8,479 nucleotides of DNA from Mariaggregatimicrobium sp964498785 (GTDB lineage: Bacteria; Zhuqueibacterota; Zhuqueibacteria; Thermofontimicrobiales; Thiofontviventaceae): assembly GCA_964498785.1 (NCBI GenBank), contig CAZCJL010000198.1, positions 1 to 8,479 on the forward strand, read 5' to 3'. This document shows, piece by piece, positions 1 to 5,889 of the stretch. A program made the translations under genes and the position numbers. The first letter of the stretch is position 1; every line of letters starts with the position of its first letter. The notes under the pieces were generated by a model, which saw only the letters and a list, made by a program, of their open reading frames with translations, searched no databases and was not told the origin of the DNA.

Positions 1-102
1 GGCAGGCCGACGGACGGGTCGAAGCGAGAGCCTCCGCCATGGTTTTCGGAGGCCAAACTCCTCGTTCCCGAGGAGATCTGGGAGGAAGGTACCGAATGGT
101 AA
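1..102 (+). CDS. C-terminal end of an upstream gene (partial)
   Basis: The frame starting at base 1 is open for 33 codons and ends at TAA (100-102). The visible tail is hydrophilic and Trp/Glu/Pro-rich, ending EEIWEEGTEW. Codon third positions are mostly G/C, as in the downstream genes. The stop overlaps the next start (ATGGTAA), a usual arrangement for translationally coupled phage genes. Nothing can be said about function from 33 residues. The gene starts outside the window. Confidence 0.65.
   Translation, partial: GRPTDGSKREPPPWFSEAKLLVPEEIWEEGTEW
81..89 (+). promoter_or_regulatory. Shine-Dalgarno that sets the start at 96
   Basis: GGAGGAAGG lies 6-10 bases before the ATG at 96. The upstream in-frame ATG at 39 has no comparable site and would lie deep inside the preceding gene, so 96 is the better start. 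Confidence 0.7.
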
Positions 103-623
103 TCGCACGATCGGAGGTCGCACACCACGAGCTGGTGTCCGACCTCATCCGGGCGCTCTACGTCCACGGGAAGATCATCGGGGAGCAGCGTCTCCGTGAC
201 TTCCGCAACCTGATGGACAAGCCGAAGCTCGGCCTGTCCATCCAGGAGCTGCTGCAGCGGATCGCGACGCTCCACGCGGATCGGATCGAGGGCTTCGTCG
301 AGCACGAGCCTGGTGAGACCCAGTCCACGTGGAGCATCCTCCTGCGCGCAGCAAACATGTTGGCCTGCTTCATCTGGAAGGGGGTGCAGTACGCCAACGA
401 CAACCATCAGGGCCGTGTCCAGCCGCACCGTCGCCTGGACTCCGCGGCCCAGTTCCTGCCGGCGCTGATCGCATGTGACCGGCGCTGGCATGTCATCACC
501 CAGCAACATGTCAAGCAGGTCCGGGACACGCTCAGCGAGTTCCTCGCCCTGCCCGACAACCCCTACGCCAACCAGTTCAACGCCCGGGACATCGAGTCCT
601 GGGCGGACGAACGCCTTTCCTGA
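96..623 (+). CDS. Hypothetical protein, about 175 aa, mostly helical
   Basis: I do not recognise this protein. It begins MVIARSEVAHHELVSDLIRA and ends in TGA at 621-623. An earlier in-frame ATG at 39 exists, but the strong ribosome site at 81-89 and the overlap with the upstream stop favour 96. The sequence is soluble, rich in His, Arg and Gln, and looks alpha-helical, with no signal peptide, membrane segment or obvious metal-binding cluster. A Trp/Cys-containing hydrophobic stretch lies in the middle (LLRAANMLACFIWKG). It is first in a run of same-strand genes and is followed after 59 bases by the next gene, so probably the same transcript. Codon use is typical of the window. Confidence 0.8.
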   Translation: MVIARSEVAHHELVSDLIRALYVHGKIIGEQRLRDFRNLMDKPKLGLSIQELLQRIATLHADRIEGFVEHEPGETQSTWSILLRAANMLACFIWKGVQYANDNHQGRVQPHRRLDSAAQFLPALIACDRRWHVITQQHVKQVRDTLSEFLALPDNPYANQFNARDIESWADERLS

Positions 624-682
624 CCGACGGATTCCCGCCGGCACCACCATACCCACTCCAGCTCCAGTAGGAGGAACCCACC

Positions 683-1702
683 ATGGCCAAGCCAGGTGAA
701 AACCAGACCCTCGTCTTCAAGACGCCCGACCAGATCCGCGCGGAGAAGAAGCGCGGCAAGGGCAGCAAGAAGCAGGGGCGGTCGCGCCCCGACCGATTCG
801 TCATCGACCTGTCGTCGCTGACCCCGACGACCGACCCCAGCGTCATCATCAAGGACGCCCGCGCCGGCATCGACATCCTGACCAGCATCCAGAGCGAGCT
901 CCGGACCCTGGCTCACTCCGAGAGCCCGCAGCGCGGGCGCCTGTCCTTCGCCGCGGTGAAGATCCTCAGTTGGATGGCGGTCGAGATCCGCTGGGGCGGC
1001 GACCGGCCCCAGCTCCGAGTCTACCGCGTCGCCCGCGGCGACGAGGTGGCGTTGGTCGACGGCGAGGTCTGCCCCGTCCAGTCGTTGACCCGCGAGGAGG
1101 CGGCGCTCGGCGCCATCGACCTGGCGATCGTCGATCTGGTGGCGCTCGAGAAGTTCAGCGAGTGGGCCCAACGTCTGCTCCTGGACAAGACGCACCCCGA
1201 GCGGATCATCGGCCAGCGGCCGAGCATGCCGCCGACCGGCAAGAGCGCCCGGACGCGCGAGATCCTCCGCCCGTTCTTCGGGCCGATGCTCGAACACTAC
1301 CTGGCCAACGGAAAAGCACTCAGGGACGCGGTCAAGATGCACGAGGAGGAGGAGCGGCGGGTCACCGCGGCCCTCGAGGCGGCCAAGCGGCCGCCGGCCG
1401 CCGGCCTCCAGTCCGAGCCTCCGATCACCGCCGACGAGGCGGTGGTCGCGGTCGTGAATCTGGACGAGTCGGACATCGCCGACGAGGCGATCGTCGCGGA
1501 CTTCGACCTGGACGAGGCGGACGAGGAGGCCGCGGCCCGCGCCGCGGCCTACGCCCAGGCGGCCGAGGCCGACGATGGCCACGCCGTGATCAAGGCCGCC
1601 GAGGCCGAGACCGACCGGATCGTGACCGAGACCGAGTCCAGCCGCCTCGAGGCGGTGCAGGACGAGGCCGAAGCGATCGACGAGGTTAGCACCGAGAGCT
1701 AG
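683..1702 (+). CDS. Hypothetical protein, 339 aa, basic N-terminus and long acidic tail
   Basis: I do not recognise the family. The start is supported by AGGAGG at 669-674, eight bases before the ATG. Residues about 20-38 form a Lys/Arg cluster (EKKRGKGSKKQGRSRPDR). Residues 55-215 look like a folded core with mixed helices and strands. Residues about 218-236 are a charged helix. From about 250 to the end the protein is very rich in Ala, Glu and Asp (NLDESDIADEAIVADFDLDE) and probably disordered or a charged helix. A basic head with an acidic tail suits a nucleic-acid-associated, chaperone-like or DNA-mimic protein, but that is only inference. The gene ends in TAG, which the suppressor tRNA at 5316 could read. 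Readthrough would continue to TGA at 1784, passing another TAG at 1766, and would add about 27 residues from the inverted-repeat region. Confidence 0.85.
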   Translation: MAKPGENQTLVFKTPDQIRAEKKRGKGSKKQGRSRPDRFVIDLSSLTPTTDPSVIIKDARAGIDILTSIQSELRTLAHSESPQRGRLSFAAVKILSWMAVEIRWGGDRPQLRVYRVARGDEVALVDGEVCPVQSLTREEAALGAIDLAIVDLVALEKFSEWAQRLLLDKTHPERIIGQRPSMPPTGKSARTREILRPFFGPMLEHYLANGKALRDAVKMHEEEERRVTAALEAAKRPPAAGLQSEPPITADEAVVAVVNLDESDIADEAIVADFDLDEADEEAAARAAAYAQAAEADDGHAVIKAAEAETDRIVTETESSRLEAVQDEAEAIDEVSTES

Positions 1703-1716
1703 CCCTTCTTTTCCAG

Positions 1717-1814
1717 AGCCCCAGAGGCACCACCCCACCGATTTCCATATCTACGACTCTTGCGATAGTGCAGGGAACAGGTATGAAACGTGTGCGGGTG
1801 GTGCCTCTGGGGCT
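1717..1814 (+). repeat. Perfect 19-bp inverted repeat with 60-nt spacer (long hairpin or terminator-like)
   Basis: AGCCCCAGAGGCACCACCC at 1717-1735 is the exact reverse complement of 1796-1814. Inside the spacer, the 1740-1749 stretch (gatttccata) can pair imperfectly with TATGAAAC (1782-1789), extending the stem with two bulges. The element fills the gap between two genes. The 3' arm is followed by only a weak T-rich stretch (GTTTCCT), so it is not a textbook intrinsic terminator. It could be a terminator, a structured non-coding or regulatory RNA, or a site for a dimeric DNA-binding protein. Confidence 0.75.
1760..1787 (+). promoter_or_regulatory. Possible sigma70-like promoter inside the hairpin spacer
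   Basis: TTGCGA and TATGAA are separated by 16 bases. Each box matches 4 of 6 consensus positions. Transcription would start near 1794, at the 3' arm of the inverted repeat, and run into the gene at 1851. Such weak matches are common by chance, so this is only a candidate. Confidence 0.22.
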
Positions 1815-1850
1815 GTTTCCTAGTGCGGTGCCCGAGTTTTCCTCTTACCT

Positions 1851-2168
1851 ATGACCTACCAGCGGGCGGACGACACTCGGATCAACGCGCAGGGCGTCGG
1901 GCTGCTGCCTGAGCTCTGGGAGCGCTTCGGCCGGCCGTCGACCGTCAGCCTGGTGGTGCATGGCTGGGACCTGCTGATCACCAGCGGCCTTCACCGCAAG
2001 ATCATCTGGAAGAACCTCCGCCCCACGGTCCAGGTATGGTCCGCGGAGCTCTACCGCCACCTGCTGCCTGGCGGGTTTGAGGCGACCATCGAGTGGGACC
2101 ATGGACGTTGCATCTACCGCGTACGATCCTGCGCCCTGAAGCACCATGACGACTATCTGAGGATCTAG
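1851..2168 (+). CDS. Hypothetical protein, 105 aa, TAG-terminated
   Basis: No family is recognised. The codon pattern is strongly coding (mostly G/C third positions). The small protein is soluble and rich in Trp, Leu, Arg and His (SLVVHGWDLLITSG, WKNLRPTVQVW). It looks like a compact alpha/beta domain. ATG 1851 is the only ATG available near the 5' end, yet there is no Shine-Dalgarno in the preceding CCTCTTACCT, and an in-frame TAG lies ten codons upstream at 1821. The stop is TAG (2166-2168), followed two codons later by TGA (2175-2177). That TGA is one base before the helicase start, so amber readthrough would add three residues and place the two genes back to back. It lies between the hairpin and the helicase. 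Confidence 0.75.
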   Translation: MTYQRADDTRINAQGVGLLPELWERFGRPSTVSLVVHGWDLLITSGLHRKIIWKNLRPTVQVWSAELYRHLLPGGFEATIEWDHGRCIYRVRSCALKHHDDYLRI

Positions 2169-2178
2169 AGTAAGTGAC

Positions 2179-3549
2179 ATGGACGATTTCGACAAGTTCA
2201 GCGAGGACACCTTCCGCATGGCCCAGCAGCTGGGGCCGTCGGCCGACGTCACGCTGTGCGAGGAACAGGAGAGGGCGGTGGAGACCATCCTCAACTCCTC
2301 GAAGCCGGTGACGATCCTCACTGGCGAGGCCGGCTCCGGGAAGAGCACGGTTGTCAACCACCTGCGGAAATGCCTGCCTATGCTGGTCTGCGCGACCACC
2401 GGCAAGGCGGCGATGCACGTCGACGGCTGCACGGTCGACGCGGCCTTCGCCATTGCCCGGGAGAACTGGACGATCTGGAGCCACTCCTACCAGGAGTACG
2501 TGCTCAAGCAGTGCCCAGACCAGATCGTGATCGACGAGGCGTCGATGATCGGGTGCAAGATGGGCAACCTGGTCGAGGAGGCCAGGAAGACCTTCAGGAA
2601 GAAGATCCTGCTGGTCGGCGACTGGGCTCAGGCCCGGCCGGTGAAGGACAGCTGGCTGATCTACAGTCAGCTGCTCGGCGACTACGACTTCATCAAGCTG
2701 ACGGAGAACCACCGTCAGAACGAGGCCCCGTACCTCGACGCCCTGAACAAGGTGCGGATCGGGGAGGTCGATGGCGACGTGGAGAAGGTCTTCGGCGGGC
2801 GGGTATGCGCGACCCCGCCGGACAACGACACCTGGGTCCGGATGTTCGCGACCAACCGGAAGACCGAGGCCTACAACCACAGCCGACTGTTCTGGCATGT
2901 CCACGAGTCTCAGATCGGCTACTGCCGGCTCTTCGCCTCGTTCGAGGACATGCGGCCGACCGACAAGCAGAACGCGTCACCCCGGTCCGAGGCCTTCAAG
3001 CAGAACGCGATCGAGCAGAGCAGGCTGGCGCACGGCGAGCCGATCGCCATCGGCTGCCGCGTGGTGCTGACGCTGAACTTCAACACGCTGGACGGGGCTC
3101 CGGTCTTCGTCAACGGCGACACCGGCGAGATCGTCGGGGGCATGTGCGAGGACGGCCGGGACCTGGAGAAGGCGATCGCCGAGAGCCGGGAGACCGACCG
3201 CCCCTTCCGACCCTATTCGTTCGAGGTGCGGCTGGACCGCACTGGCCGGACGGTGACCGTCTTCCGGACGGCGAAGAACTCCAAGGACCCGCTCGATCGC
3301 CTGACGCAGCGGGTCCTGGGCTGGCCGATCAAGCTCGGCTACGCCCTGACCATCCACAAGTCGCAGGGCATGACCGTCCAGCGGGCTTGGGTGGACCTGG
3401 CCAGCCTCCTGGCCTTTCCCGACGACCAGAGCCGACACGGGCTCGCTTACGTGGCGCTCAGCCGAACCACGCACATCGAGGGGCTCCTGATCAAGAACTG
3501 GTGCCCCGAGGTCATCTACTGCGATCCTGAAATAGAGCCCTTGCTCTGA
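2179..3549 (+). CDS. SF1B DNA helicase, RecD/Pif1/Dda-like
   Basis: A 456-aa ATP-dependent DNA helicase of superfamily 1B (the RecD2/Pif1/Dda group), expected to unwind DNA 5'-3' during phage replication or recombination. Visible motifs: Walker A GEAGSGKST (49-57), motif Ia ATTGKAA (72-78), Walker B IDEASM (118-123), motif III GDWAQARPV (147-155), the Arg-containing LTENHRQ (174-180), a GDTGEIVG segment (313-320) typical of the 2A/2B SH3-like region, motif V GYALTIHKSQGMT (387-399) and motif VI YVALSRTT (424-431). All catalytic motifs are intact. Motif III has QAR where QLP is usual. Length is similar to phage Dda-type helicases, with no RecD N-terminal extension. No strong ribosome site precedes the ATG; translation is probably coupled to the upstream gene. 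The gene ends in TGA and is followed after 15 bases by the coiled-coil gene. Confidence 0.93.
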   Translation: MDDFDKFSEDTFRMAQQLGPSADVTLCEEQERAVETILNSSKPVTILTGEAGSGKSTVVNHLRKCLPMLVCATTGKAAMHVDGCTVDAAFAIARENWTIWSHSYQEYVLKQCPDQIVIDEASMIGCKMGNLVEEARKTFRKKILLVGDWAQARPVKDSWLIYSQLLGDYDFIKLTENHRQNEAPYLDALNKVRIGEVDGDVEKVFGGRVCATPPDNDTWVRMFATNRKTEAYNHSRLFWHVHESQIGYCRLFASFEDMRPTDKQNASPRSEAFKQNAIEQSRLAHGEPIAIGCRVVLTLNFNTLDGAPVFVNGDTGEIVGGMCEDGRDLEKAIAESRETDRPFRPYSFEVRLDRTGRTVTVFRTAKNSKDPLDRLTQRVLGWPIKLGYALTIHKSQGMTVQRAWVDLASLLAFPDDQSRHGLAYVALSRTTHIEGLLIKNWCPEVIYCDPEIEPLL

Positions 3550-3564
3550 GAGGAACAATTCAAC

Positions 3565-4203
3565 ATGTCCAAGTCCAAGTCCCAGGACGTCACGCTCCTG
3601 CCCGTGACGTCCGAGATCAAGCTCGACACGACCATCGGCACCGACGAGATCGTCGCGATCCGCGTCGCCGAGGTCGAGCGCACCCTGCTCGAAAAGCAGG
3701 TGGAGCTGAAGGCCCAGCGGGCCTGGCTGAAGTCCGAGATCACCCAGACCGAGGAGAAGCTGGCCAGCGGTTCGATGGACGTCGCCAAGGCGGTCCTCGG
3801 CAAGAAGGTCGGGGCGCTGCGCGAGGCGCTGCGGTTCGCCGGCCTGAAGCAGGACGGCGACGTCAGCTGGACCTACTGCCACGAGACGGCCGGCGGCCGG
3901 GACCAGTACACGGTCCAGGCCTCCGTCCCGGGCATCATCCAGAACCTCAGGGCCCCGCTCACCGCCAAGCAGCGGGCGCCGCTGGTCAAGCTCGAGAAGC
4001 AGCGCGAGGACCTGATCGAGCACGTCGCCGAGACCGAGGAGCAGATGGTGCAGGTGAAGGAGGACCTCCGGCGCCTGCCGACCCTCGAGCGCCAGGTCCG
4101 GGCCGAGCTCGCCCGGAACATCATCAGCGCGAGTTCCAACGGCGACGGCCTGCTCGCGGCCATCCGGGGCGTCACGATCCCGGGCATCGGCTGCTCCGGC
4201 TGA
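3565..4203 (+). CDS. Hypothetical coiled-coil protein, 212 aa
   Basis: I do not recognise a named family. Residues about 34-66 (EVERTLLEKQVELKAQRAWL) and about 135-185 are Glu/Lys/Leu-rich with heptad-like spacing, forming two probable coiled coils. Between them is a short folded segment with Cys105, His106 and aromatic residues. The tail is Gly/Ser-rich (TIPGIGCSG). There is no signal peptide or membrane segment. A GAGAGGAA site at 3548-3555 supports the start. The stop TGA overlaps the next ATG (TGATG), so the pair is translationally coupled, and with the helicase 15 bases upstream it probably shares one transcript. A structural or accessory role near the helicase is possible, but nothing in the sequence proves it. 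Confidence 0.85.
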   Translation: MSKSKSQDVTLLPVTSEIKLDTTIGTDEIVAIRVAEVERTLLEKQVELKAQRAWLKSEITQTEEKLASGSMDVAKAVLGKKVGALREALRFAGLKQDGDVSWTYCHETAGGRDQYTVQASVPGIIQNLRAPLTAKQRAPLVKLEKQREDLIEHVAETEEQMVQVKEDLRRLPTLERQVRAELARNIISASSNGDGLLAAIRGVTIPGIGCSG

Positions 4204-5309
4204 TGGCCCGCGTCTTCTACGTCGCCCGGGACGGAGGTTGGATTCCGACCGAAGACCCGGGCGACGTCTTCGAGCTCGAGCCGGAGGACTACGTGACCTT
4301 CGAGTTCGGGCGGGGACCAGACAAGTGCTTCGACTGGGGCTCGCTCCAGGAGGTGCGACGTCACTTCCAGGACAGGAACCTGGACTCCGGAGTCATCCTG
4401 TTCGAGGAAGTCTGCCGCTACGTTCGGTCATGCGGCTTCGAGCCGGGCCGGTGGACGTACGGCGGTCGGGTCGAGGCGCTCCCGTGCTTCATCCACCGCG
4501 ACTACCCGTTCATCGCCCCGTGGGCCGTGATCTACGCTCACAAGGAGCTGTCGGGCATGGGGCGGTACTGGGCTGTCGAGTACCACCCGGACACCCCACC
4601 AGGCGCCCACAATCATGTCGACCGGACGGCGTTGATCAGTCGCCAGCGGCTTCAGGACCTGTGCGAGGAGTACGGGGCGGTCGGCTGCAGCTACAGCCAG
4701 CGGGACACTCGCCTGCTGAACGCGCTGGCGGAGGACGGCTTCGTCCTTGGCCGGCGAGAGGGGTCGCACTGCGAACGGCGCTGCCAGCAGACGGTTCTCC
4801 GCTACAACCCGGCCAAGGCCCAGGTCCGTCTCACGCGCCAACGGAAGAAGGCGGAGCAGGAGCGAGCGAAGGTCGAGGCGGCCAAGGCTCGGGACGAGGC
4901 GGAAGTCAATCGGCTGCGGGCCGGTCGGCTGACGAACAAGGAGCTTCGGTTCCTGATCAACGACATCTGCGCGAGTGTCGTCGAGGGCGTGGCCCAGGCC
5001 CTGGGCGGTGACGACCATTATCGGTCTCACCACCTCGCCGAGGTCCCGTCCTTCCGGCGCCTGCAACGGGCGCAGATCCTGTGGAACGGGATTCGGCACC
5101 AGCCGGGTGTCGGGCCCGAGGTGCTGAAGGCTGTGAGCCGGTGGTCGTACCTCGGCTACCGGATCTCCAGGGCCGAGGTCCCGAAGATCGTGAGGCGCGT
5201 GGCAGGCCGGTGGTCCGGCGAGCCGCGACGCTTGCTGTTGTTCGCCGCCCGGCTGATCCGGACGGCGAACAGCGAGATCCCCGATCCTCCGTCGGAGGAC
5301 GACGAGTGA
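4203..5309 (+). CDS. Hypothetical protein, 368 aa, with central charged helix
   Basis: The family is not recognised. The start overlaps the preceding stop (TGATG) and there is no separate Shine-Dalgarno, so expression likely depends on coupling. Residues 1-200 look globular, rich in Tyr, Trp and Cys (RYWAVEYHPD, SHCERRCQQTVLRYN). Residues about 205-245 form a highly charged helix or coiled coil (RKKAEQERAKVEAAKARDEA). Residues 246-350 are helical and Arg-rich, and the end is acidic (PPSEDDE). The basic C-terminal part could bind nucleic acid; this is inference. It ends in TGA six bases before the tRNA gene and is the last gene of the packed block before the accessory region. Confidence 0.85.
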   Translation: MARVFYVARDGGWIPTEDPGDVFELEPEDYVTFEFGRGPDKCFDWGSLQEVRRHFQDRNLDSGVILFEEVCRYVRSCGFEPGRWTYGGRVEALPCFIHRDYPFIAPWAVIYAHKELSGMGRYWAVEYHPDTPPGAHNHVDRTALISRQRLQDLCEEYGAVGCSYSQRDTRLLNALAEDGFVLGRREGSHCERRCQQTVLRYNPAKAQVRLTRQRKKAEQERAKVEAAKARDEAEVNRLRAGRLTNKELRFLINDICASVVEGVAQALGGDDHYRSHHLAEVPSFRRLQRAQILWNGIRHQPGVGPEVLKAVSRWSYLGYRISRAEVPKIVRRVAGRWSGEPRRLLLFAARLIRTANSEIPDPPSEDDE

Positions 5310-5315
5310 CGCCAA

Positions 5316-5386
5316 GCGCCTGTAGCTCAGTGGTAGAGCAGCTGATTCTAAATCAGTAGTCGCGGGTTCGATTCCCGTCAGGCGCG
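5316..5386 (+). tRNA. Suppressor tRNA, anticodon CUA (reads UAG amber)
   Basis: The full cloverleaf can be drawn. Acceptor GCGCCTG (5316-5322) pairs fully with CAGGCGC (5379-5385). The D-stem is GCTC/GAGC with loop AGTGGTA. The anticodon stem is GCTGA/TCAGT with one G-U pair, and its loop TTCTAAA (5346-5352) has U33 and anticodon C5348-U5349-A5350. The variable loop is 4 nt (AGTC). The T-stem is GCGGG/CCCGT with loop TTCGATT. The discriminator base is G5386. CCA is not encoded. Stem lengths fix the anticodon as CUA and not the overlapping UCU, since position 26 is A5340. Such tRNAs are known in phages that recode UAG, often to Gln. The G73 discriminator fits Gln but also other amino acids, so the charging identity is not established. 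It begins six bases after the upstream stop. Confidence 0.93.
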
Positions 5387-5409
5387 TCGTCTTGTGCCGT
5401 GTTCCGCGA

Positions 5410-5771
5410 GGCACCCATACACGATTAGCGAGCCGTTCCGACAGAGGCATCCGTCACTTTGAAGCGAGCTTCACTCTTCTAGTCACCCGCGCTATTGGAG
5501 CGAGCCGTGAACATGTAGCCACCCAGCGAGGTCTAATGCGCGCCGTATTGTTACAGCCACCCGATCTACTCCAGCGCGCCATTCCACCGGAGCCACCCGT
5601 CACCTTCAGGCGGGCCATGCGTACAGAGACCCCCTCAAGAGTCAAGCGCGCCACGTACCATGAGCCACCCGAGATTTGCCAGCGAGTCAGAGATTTGTAG
5701 GCCCCCATAAGTCTCGAGTGCGCCGAAATCTTACAGACATCCTTTACCGCCGAGCGCGTCATATTGCCAAA
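5410..5771 (+). repeat. Ten-unit 36-bp-period array with two conserved blocks
   Basis: Block A (consensus GCCACCCG) starts at 5410, 5446, 5482, 5518, 5556, 5592, 5628, 5664, 5700, 5736 and, fading, 5772. Spacing is exactly 36 except one 38-bp unit (5518-5555). Block B (AGCGAGCC or AGCGCGCC) starts 17 bases after each A: 5427, 5463, 5499, 5537 (19 after), 5573, 5609, 5645, 5681, 5717, 5753. The 8-nt and 11-nt stretches between blocks differ in every unit, except that the 11-nt stretch nearly always begins with A or G and always ends in A. This is not a CRISPR: conserved parts are only 7-9 bases. It is either a decayed or amber-containing 12-residue coding repeat, or a non-coding array of protein-binding sites. 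It starts 24 bases after the tRNA. Third-position composition is unlike the neighbouring genes. Confidence 0.85.
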
Positions 5772-5889
5772 GACATCAACCTGTCCGGGCTACGGTCAGA
5801 AGATCCAACGCCTCCCCGCGTGGGGCGGCCGAACCAAAGACGAACGGTGTCCGCTGTGCGAGACCGTTCTCGACCAGGAAAGGAAACCA
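5764..5889 (+). other. Zinc-ribbon-like fragment, one cysteine replaced by tyrosine
   Basis: In frame with the LRR gene the sequence reads TCPGYGQKIQ, then about 16 residues, then RCPLCETVLDQ. This resembles a CPxCG...CPxC zinc ribbon in which the second Cys is Tyr (TAC; one base from TGC). TTG 5764 is the only start-like codon and has no clear ribosome site. It may be a relic of a separate small zinc-ribbon gene, or an N-terminal part of the LRR protein if translation enters from upstream. The 3' end of this stretch carries the LRR gene's Shine-Dalgarno. Confidence 0.4.
5876..5883 (+). promoter_or_regulatory. Shine-Dalgarno that sets the LRR gene start at 5890
   Basis: AGGAAAGG lies six bases before ATG 5890. 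It favours 5890 over the upstream TTG at 5764 as the start of the leucine-rich-repeat protein. Confidence 0.7.

Larger units (their letters stand above)
5536..5889 (+). other. Candidate amber-containing frame from the array into the LRR gene
   Basis: From ATG 5536, preceded by GAGG at 5528-5531, the frame is open to TAG 5698-5700. It then continues with no other stop through the rest of the array and 5764-5889, in the same frame as the LRR gene. The 12-residue units are PPDLLQRAIPPE, PPVTFRRAMRTE, TPSRVKRATYHE, PPEICQRVRDL then amber, APISLECAEILQ, TSFTAERVILPK. The recurring pattern is a Pro-type pair, a hydrophobic residue at 5, Glu/Gln/Lys/Arg at 6, Arg-Ala at 7-8, and Glu/Gln/Lys or amber at 12. 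If the suppressor tRNA reads UAG, this would be an N-terminal extension of the LRR protein. The start is weak and codon use is atypical, so coding status is doubtful. Confidence 0.3.

Noticed and set aside
39..95. N-terminal extension of the 96-623 gene from ATG 39
   Set aside because: It overlaps the upstream gene's coding end and lacks a ribosome site, while 96 has a strong one.
563..1738. Long antisense open frames (also 2002-2904, 2977-4023, 4428-5450, 7478-8311 on the minus strand)
   Set aside because: They mirror genes with G/C-ending codons, have low-complexity Arg/Gly/Leu-rich products without motifs, and lie opposite better-supported genes.
1766..1850. Upstream extension of the 1851 gene through TAG 1821
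   Set aside because: The frame is open if TAG is sense, but there is no start codon or ribosome site in it, and the hairpin sequence does not look coding.
5347..5349. UCU (Arg) anticodon reading of the tRNA
   Set aside because: Stem lengths and A26 at 5340 place U33 at 5347 and the anticodon at 5348-5350, CUA; UCU would require an unpaired anticodon stem.
5454..5762. Minus-strand open frame across the array (102 codons, recurring Ala-Arg)
   Set aside because: It is open but has no ribosome site, changes repeat phase at the 38-bp unit, and sits opposite to all other genes; kept only as a reminder that the array's coding strand is unproven.
5410..5771. CRISPR array
   Set aside because: Conserved segments are only 7-9 bases, two per unit, with 8- and 11-base intervals; no CRISPR repeat or cas gene is present.
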